Of a stretch of DNA of 36,983 bases, positions 31,113 to 36,983 are shown in pieces. The notes under the pieces are model-generated. The model searched no databases. It was not told the origin of the DNA and saw only the letters and a list, made by a program, of their open reading frames with translations. The DNA comes from Sporosarcina quadrami (GTDB taxonomy: Bacteria; Bacillota; Bacilli; Bacillales_A; Planococcaceae): assembly GCF_014836615.1 (NCBI RefSeq), contig NZ_JACSQN010000023.1, positions 1-36,983 on the forward strand, read 5' to 3'. Within the stretch, counting starts at the first letter, position 1, and each line of letters begins with the position of its first letter. Made by a program: the position numbers and the translations under genes.

Positions 31113-31241
31113 GTTGACTGAAGTGCAGGCGCCGACTCCTGCGGGAATAGCGCGAGCTGAAGACCCCACAGGAGCGTGCTCTTCGCGACGAGGAGGCTGA
31201 AGCCGTGCCCGCGGAAAGCGTGCGCCGGAACGGAAGTCAAC
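31113..31241 (+). repeat. GC-rich structured repeat, copy C (second subtype)
   Basis: It has the same plan as A and B (GACTCCTG near one end, GACCCC in the middle, GAGGAGGCT, GGAAAGCG near the other end), but a different outer stem: GTTGACT at 31113-31119 with AGTCAAC at 31235-31241. The inner stem is GGCGC with GCGCC. It is oriented oppositely to copy B, 79 bases away. A leftward 64-codon frame crosses it without a ribosome site. Confidence 0.85.
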
Positions 31242-31300
31242 GGGTTCATTGTGATACAACTGTATGATACTGGTTAGTCAACACATCTGATAATTTCATT

Positions 31301-31335
31301 AAAAGTACCGGTGCAATTATAGACCGGTGCTTTTT
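31301..31335. terminator. Terminator upstream of the suf promoter
   Basis: AAAAGTACCGGT (31301-31312) pairs with ACCGGTGCTTTT (31323-31334), 12 pairs with one G-T pair, T-tail on the right. It is the first ordinary terminator after the symporter gene, 450 bases downstream. Confidence 0.85.
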
Positions 31336-31361
31336 AATTTTCATGGAAATGATCGATGACT

Positions 31362-31389
31362 AATTCTCATTCATTTCATGATAAATGAA
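31362..31389. promoter_or_regulatory. Fur/PerR-like sequence 1 and inverted repeat
   Basis: AATTCTCATTCATTTCATG at 31362-31380 resembles 31457-31475. TTCATTT (31370-31376), N6, AAATGAA (31383-31389) is a perfect inverted repeat. AATGAGAATT on the other strand is typical of Fur-family sites. Confidence 0.45.
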
Positions 31390-31449
31390 AATGAAATAAT
31401 CATCCATCTTACCAATAAAACAAAGGATTACAAGGGTAAATGAATTAAT

Positions 31450-31498
31450 TTATAATAATTCTCAATGATTTGCAAGGCAATGGATAATGGGGTAAGAT
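31450..31498 (+). promoter_or_regulatory. suf operon promoter with Fur/PerR-like box
   Basis: TTATAATAATTCTCA (31450-31464) agrees with the Fur-family 7-1-7 box of the PerR kind (TTATAATNATTATAA) at 12 of 14 specified positions. Five bases later begins a promoter: TTGCAA at 31470-31475, 17 bases, TAAGAT at 31493-31498. An alternative -10 is GATAAT at 31483-31488. Iron or peroxide control is inferred. Confidence 0.55.
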
Positions 31499-31560
31499 TA
31501 GAATGATACTAAATAGAGAATGGCTAAACCGTTCATCTTTATCATATTGGAGGTATTGGA

Positions 31561-32340
31561 ATGGCAACTTTGGAAATTAAAGACCTTCACGTTGAAATTG
31601 AAGGCAAGGAAATATTGAAAGGCGTCAATTTAACAATCAATACAAATGAGATCCACGCGATCATGGGGCCGAATGGTACAGGTAAATCGACTCTAGCATC
31701 AGCAATCATGGGTCACCCGAAATATGAAGTCACTTCCGGATCTGTCACGCTAGATGGCGAAGACGTACTTGAAATGGAAGTGGATGAACGCGCGCAAGCA
31801 GGTTTATTCTTAGCGATGCAATACCCGAGTGAAATTACTGGTGTAACGAATGCAGATTTCATGCGTTCTGCAATTAATGCACGTCGTGAAGAAGGCGACG
31901 AAATCTCCCTAATGAAATTCATCCGTGAATTGGACAGCAAAATGGACGTCCTTGAAATGGATCAAGATATGGCAACACGCTATTTGAACGAAGGTTTCTC
32001 TGGTGGCGAAAAGAAGCGTAACGAAATTCTTCAACTAATGATGTTGAAGCCGAAGTTCGCTGTACTTGACGAAATCGACTCTGGCCTTGATATCGATGCA
32101 TTGAAAGTTGTATCCAAAGGGATCAACGAAATGCGTGGAGAAGAGTTCGGTTGCTTGATCATTACTCACTACCAACGTCTACTGAACTACATCACGCCAG
32201 ATCATGTTCACGTAATGATGCAAGGTAGAGTAGTTAAATCAGGTGGAGCTGAGCTTGCAAAAGAGCTTGAGGAACGTGGTTATGACTGGATCAAAGAAGA
32301 ACTAGGAATTGAAGACGAAACAGTTGGACAAGAAGCTTAA
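31561..32340 (+). CDS. sufC: Fe-S assembly ATPase SufC
   Basis: ABC-type ATPase of the SufBCD scaffold complex, cytosolic, 259 residues. Walker [10 protein letters not shown] is at 36-44, the signature [12 protein letters not shown], Walker [17 protein letters not shown], and the switch His in [13 protein letters not shown]. This SufC form (EKKRNE rather than QQQR) is characteristic. ATTGGAGG lies eight bases before ATG 31561. First gene of sufCDSUB, whose SufS supplies sulfur, SufU relays it, and SufBCD builds the cluster. Confidence 0.98.
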   Translation: MATLEIKDLHVEIEGKEILKGVNLTINTNEIHAIMGPNGTGKSTLASAIMGHPKYEVTSGSVTLDGEDVLEMEVDERAQAGLFLAMQYPSEITGVTNADFMRSAINARREEGDEISLMKFIRELDSKMDVLEMDQDMATRYLNEGFSGGEKKRNEILQLMMLKPKFAVLDEIDSGLDIDALKVVSKGINEMRGEEFGCLIITHYQRLLNYITPDHVHVMMQGRVVKSGGAELAKELEERGYDWIKEELGIEDETVGQEA

Positions 32341-32358
32341 GAAAGGGGACGATTCAAA

Positions 32359-34882
<2,524 letters not shown>

Positions 34883-34883
<1 letters not shown>

Positions 34884-35323
34884 TGCCTACTAACAAATTA
34901 GATCAGCTATACCGCTCAGTCATCATGGACCATTATAAAAGTCCAAGAAACAAAGGCGTATTGAAAGATAATAATGTAACTGTCGATATGAACAATCCGA
35001 CTTGCGGTGATGTCATTCATTTAACGCTGCAAGTGGAAGATGGCATTGTCAAAGATGCCAAATTCGAAGGTGAAGGCTGTTCCATTTCGATGGCATCCGC
35101 CTCGATGATGACACAGATCATCAAGAACAAGGACATAGACACAGCTGTTCACTATGCTCATCTGTTTTCTGATATGATGCTTGGAAAAGAGATTGATGAT
35201 TCCATCGATCTTGGCGATATCGAAGCCCTTTCCGGTGTAGCTAAATTCCCTGCGCGTATTAAATGCGCAACACTTGGATGGAAGGCTATGGAAAAAGGGC
35301 TCGGTTCTGATTCCGACAACTAG
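34883..35323 (+). CDS. sufU: Sulfurtransferase SufU (zinc-dependent)
   Basis: Relay protein that accepts persulfide sulfur from SufS; found in Gram-positive Suf systems in place of SufE. The 146-residue IscU-like fold has the zinc/thiol set Cys41 (NPTCGD), Asp43, Cys66 (GEGCSIS) and Cys128 (RIKCATLGW), and an insertion of roughly 18-20 residues before the last Cys (MLGKEIDDSIDLGDIE) that marks SufU rather than IscU. The numbering is identical to the B. subtilis protein as I recall it. It is coupled to sufS by TAATG. A 92-base gap with possible weak hairpins separates it from sufB. Confidence 0.97.
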
Positions 35324-35415
35324 TCCCGGCTTAGGTTTCAGTAACTTAGAAGCCTCAAAACCGCCGCTGCTCGCATTATGAGTAGGCTGGCGAATGAATG
35401 AACGGAGGAATAAAG

Positions 35416-36813
35416 ATGGCTAAAAAAATGCCTGATATTGGCGATTACAAATATGGTTTTCATGATAAAGACGTATCTGTTTTCCGTTCGGAACGTGGTT
35501 TGACACGAGAAATCGTTGAAGAAATCTCTAACATGAAGGAAGAACCTCAGTGGATGTTGGACTACCGTCTGAAATCTCTTGAGCTGTTCTATAGCATGCC
35601 GATGCCTCAGTGGGGTGGAGATTTGAAACCTCTTAACTTCGACGAAATTACGTATTATGTAAAACCTTCCGAAGCAACAGAAAAATCTTGGGATGAAGTT
35701 CCTGAAGAAATCAAACGTACGTTTGACAAACTTGGGATTCCTGAAGCGGAACAAAAATACCTTGCGGGTGTTTCCGCGCAGTATGAATCAGAAGTTGTGT
35801 ATCATAACATGAAAGTGGAGCTTGAAGACATGGGTATTGTTTTCAAGGACACAGATTCTGCACTTCGCGAAAACGAAGAATTGTTTAAAAAGTACTGGGG
35901 TACAGTAATCCCTAACTCTGATAATAAATTCTCAGCTTTAAACTCAGCTGTTTGGTCAGGTGGATCTTTCATCTACGTACCACCAGGTATCAAAGTTGAA
36001 ACACCACTACAAGCTTACTTCCGTATTAACTCGGAAAACATGGGTCAGTTCGAGCGTACGCTAATTGTTGTCGATGAAGGCGCAAGCGTCCATTATGTTG
36101 AAGGTTGTACAGCACCAGTGTACACAACGAATTCACTGCACAGTGCGGTCGTTGAAATCATCATCAAAAAAGATGCATATTGCCGTTATACGACAATCCA
36201 GAACTGGGCTAATAACGTTTATAACCTTGTAACGAAGCGCGCAGTATGTGAAGCGAACGCTACAATGGAATGGATTGATGGCAACATCGGTTCGAAATTG
36301 ACGATGAAATACCCTGCTTGTATCTTAAAAGGCGAAGGCGCTCGTGGAATGACTTTATCGATCGCTCTTGCTGGTAAAGGACAACATCAAGATGCTGGTG
36401 CGAAAATGATGCACTTAGCTCCAAATACTTCATCAACAATCGTTTCCAAGTCGATCTCTCAACATGGTGGTAAAGTGACATACCGCGGTATCGTCCACTT
36501 TGGCCGTCGTGCAGATGGTGCGCGTGCAAACATCGAGTGTGACACGCTCATCATGGATAAGCTTTCGACTTCCGATACGATTCCATATAACGAAATCCTG
36601 AACGACAACATTTCACTTGAGCACGAAGCAAAAGTTTCCAAAGTATCCGAAGAGCAGCTCTTCTACTTGATGAGCCGTGGTATCGGTGAACTGGAAGCTA
36701 CAGAAATGATCGTTATGGGCTTCATCGAGCCATTCACAAAAGAATTGCCGATGGAGTACGCAGTAGAGATGAACCGTCTTATCAAGTTTGAGATGGAAGG
36801 TTCAATCGGTTAA
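35416..36813 (+). CDS. sufB: Fe-S cluster assembly scaffold SufB
   Basis: Core scaffold subunit of SufBCD, 465 residues, same length as in B. subtilis. It starts [20 protein letters not shown]. The beta-helix core carries [40 protein letters not shown] and HHQ-type segments near [14 protein letters not shown], and the end has [20 protein letters not shown], paralogous to SufD. ATG 35416 follows CGGAGG; the ORF start at 35398 is rejected since that site would be inside it. The gap after sufU (35324-35415) contains GGCTT/AAGCC and AGCCT/AGGCT complementary pieces and no terminator. It is the last gene of the operon. Confidence 0.98.
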   Translation: MAKKMPDIGDYKYGFHDKDVSVFRSERGLTREIVEEISNMKEEPQWMLDYRLKSLELFYSMPMPQWGGDLKPLNFDEITYYVKPSEATEKSWDEVPEEIKRTFDKLGIPEAEQKYLAGVSAQYESEVVYHNMKVELEDMGIVFKDTDSALRENEELFKKYWGTVIPNSDNKFSALNSAVWSGGSFIYVPPGIKVETPLQAYFRINSENMGQFERTLIVVDEGASVHYVEGCTAPVYTTNSLHSAVVEIIIKKDAYCRYTTIQNWANNVYNLVTKRAVCEANATMEWIDGNIGSKLTMKYPACILKGEGARGMTLSIALAGKGQHQDAGAKMMHLAPNTSSTIVSKSISQHGGKVTYRGIVHFGRRADGARANIECDTLIMDKLSTSDTIPYNEILNDNISLEHEAKVSKVSEEQLFYLMSRGIGELEATEMIVMGFIEPFTKELPMEYAVEMNRLIKFEMEGSIG

Positions 36814-36824
36814 CAAATAGTAGG

Positions 36825-36856
36825 TCCGCCATAATTCATTTTATGGCGGATTTTTT
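36825..36856 (+). terminator. Terminator of the suf operon
   Basis: A perfect 10-pair stem (36825-36834 with 36841-36850), a 6-base loop and TTTTTT. Confidence 0.93.
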
Positions 36857-36862
36857 ATATTG

Positions 36863-36983
36863 CGCTCGTAAACCTCGTCGCCGCGCCCGTAAACCGCCGT
36901 GCCGCGCTCGTAAACCCCGTCGCCGCGCCCGTAAACCGTCAAGCCGCGCTCGTAAACCCCGTCGCCGCGCCCGTAAACCGACG
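36863..36983. repeat. 21-bp GC-rich tandem repeat array, truncated by the window edge
   Basis: Six copies of CGTAAACC begin at 36867, 36888, 36909, 36930, 36951 and 36972, exactly 21 bases apart. Units alternate GCTCGTAAACC..CGTCGCC and GCGCCCGTAAACCG, giving a 42-base higher-order period. It starts about 10 bases after the suf terminator tail and continues past the edge. Two frames are open through it by virtue of the period being a multiple of three. The only upstream ATG (36843) is in the terminator with no ribosome site, so I call no gene. Confidence 0.92.

Noticed and set aside
36843..36983. Open frame reading Arg-Lys-Pro heptads through the 21-bp array
   Set aside because: The start ATG lies in the suf terminator stem with no Shine-Dalgarno, and the frame is open only because the period is a multiple of three. 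The right end is missing, so it stays undecided rather than called.
36863..36983. CRISPR array
   Set aside because: Units are contiguous with no unique spacers, and no cas gene is present.

Overview
The window looks like chromosome of a low-to-mid GC, endospore-lineage Firmicute of the Bacillales. Sporosarcina and relatives in the Planococcaceae fit best, but that genus-level placement is inference from protein resemblance and from GC-rich dispersed repeats. Strong AGGAGG-type ribosome sites, frequent GTG/TTG starts, sigma-A promoters and U-tailed intrinsic terminators all fit. Gene order from 19.4 kb to the end (fadN-fadA-fadE, yusI, gcvH, yusF, yusE, SAM riboswitch-metN-metI-metQ, then sufCDSUB) follows a block also found in Bacillus subtilis, with one transporter inserted before suf.

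Region 1 (1-7.1 kb): a YfjN-type tRNA-dihydrouridine synthase; a YceI-family lipid/quinone-binding protein behind an MhqR-like operator; an NCS2 purine permease behind a PurR-like double box; a HelD RNA polymerase recycling factor; a possible small RNA; and a TetR regulator. Region 2 (7.1-11.2 kb): the divergent SwrC-type RND exporter, whose promoter overlaps the tetR promoter and an inverted repeat, then a ZIP metal transporter. Region 3 (11.2-15.5 kb): a glycine/proline-repeat protein divergent from an ECF sigma factor/DUF4179 anti-sigma pair, then a solitary histidine ammonia-lyase with a cre-like site and a perfect palindrome upstream. Region 4 (15.5-19.2 kb): a DAO-family oxidoreductase, a YpcP-type 5'-3' exonuclease, a C39-like protease with a STAS protein, and a thioredoxin-like protein.

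Region 5 (19.4-25.1 kb): the beta-oxidation operon fadN-fadA-fadE with a near-consensus FadR operator. FadE oxidises acyl-CoA, FadN hydrates and dehydrogenates, and FadA thiolyses. A GC-rich structured repeat lies between fadA and fadE. Region 6 (25.1-29.6 kb): yusI, gcvH, a Toprim protein, a thioredoxin-like protein and the SAM-regulated methionine ABC importer. Region 7 (29.6-36.98 kb): an atypical DAACS-family symporter, two more copies of the GC-rich repeat facing each other, Fur/PerR-like sequences, the complete sufCDSUB iron-sulfur assembly operon, and a 21-bp tandem repeat array that runs off the right edge.

Most of the window is ordinary core chromosome. I see no phage, insertion sequence, CRISPR array, rRNA or tRNA. 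The least explained elements are the structured repeat family, the 21-bp array, the orphan promoter-terminator pair near 6.0-6.16 kb, the altered symporter and the operator arrangements.
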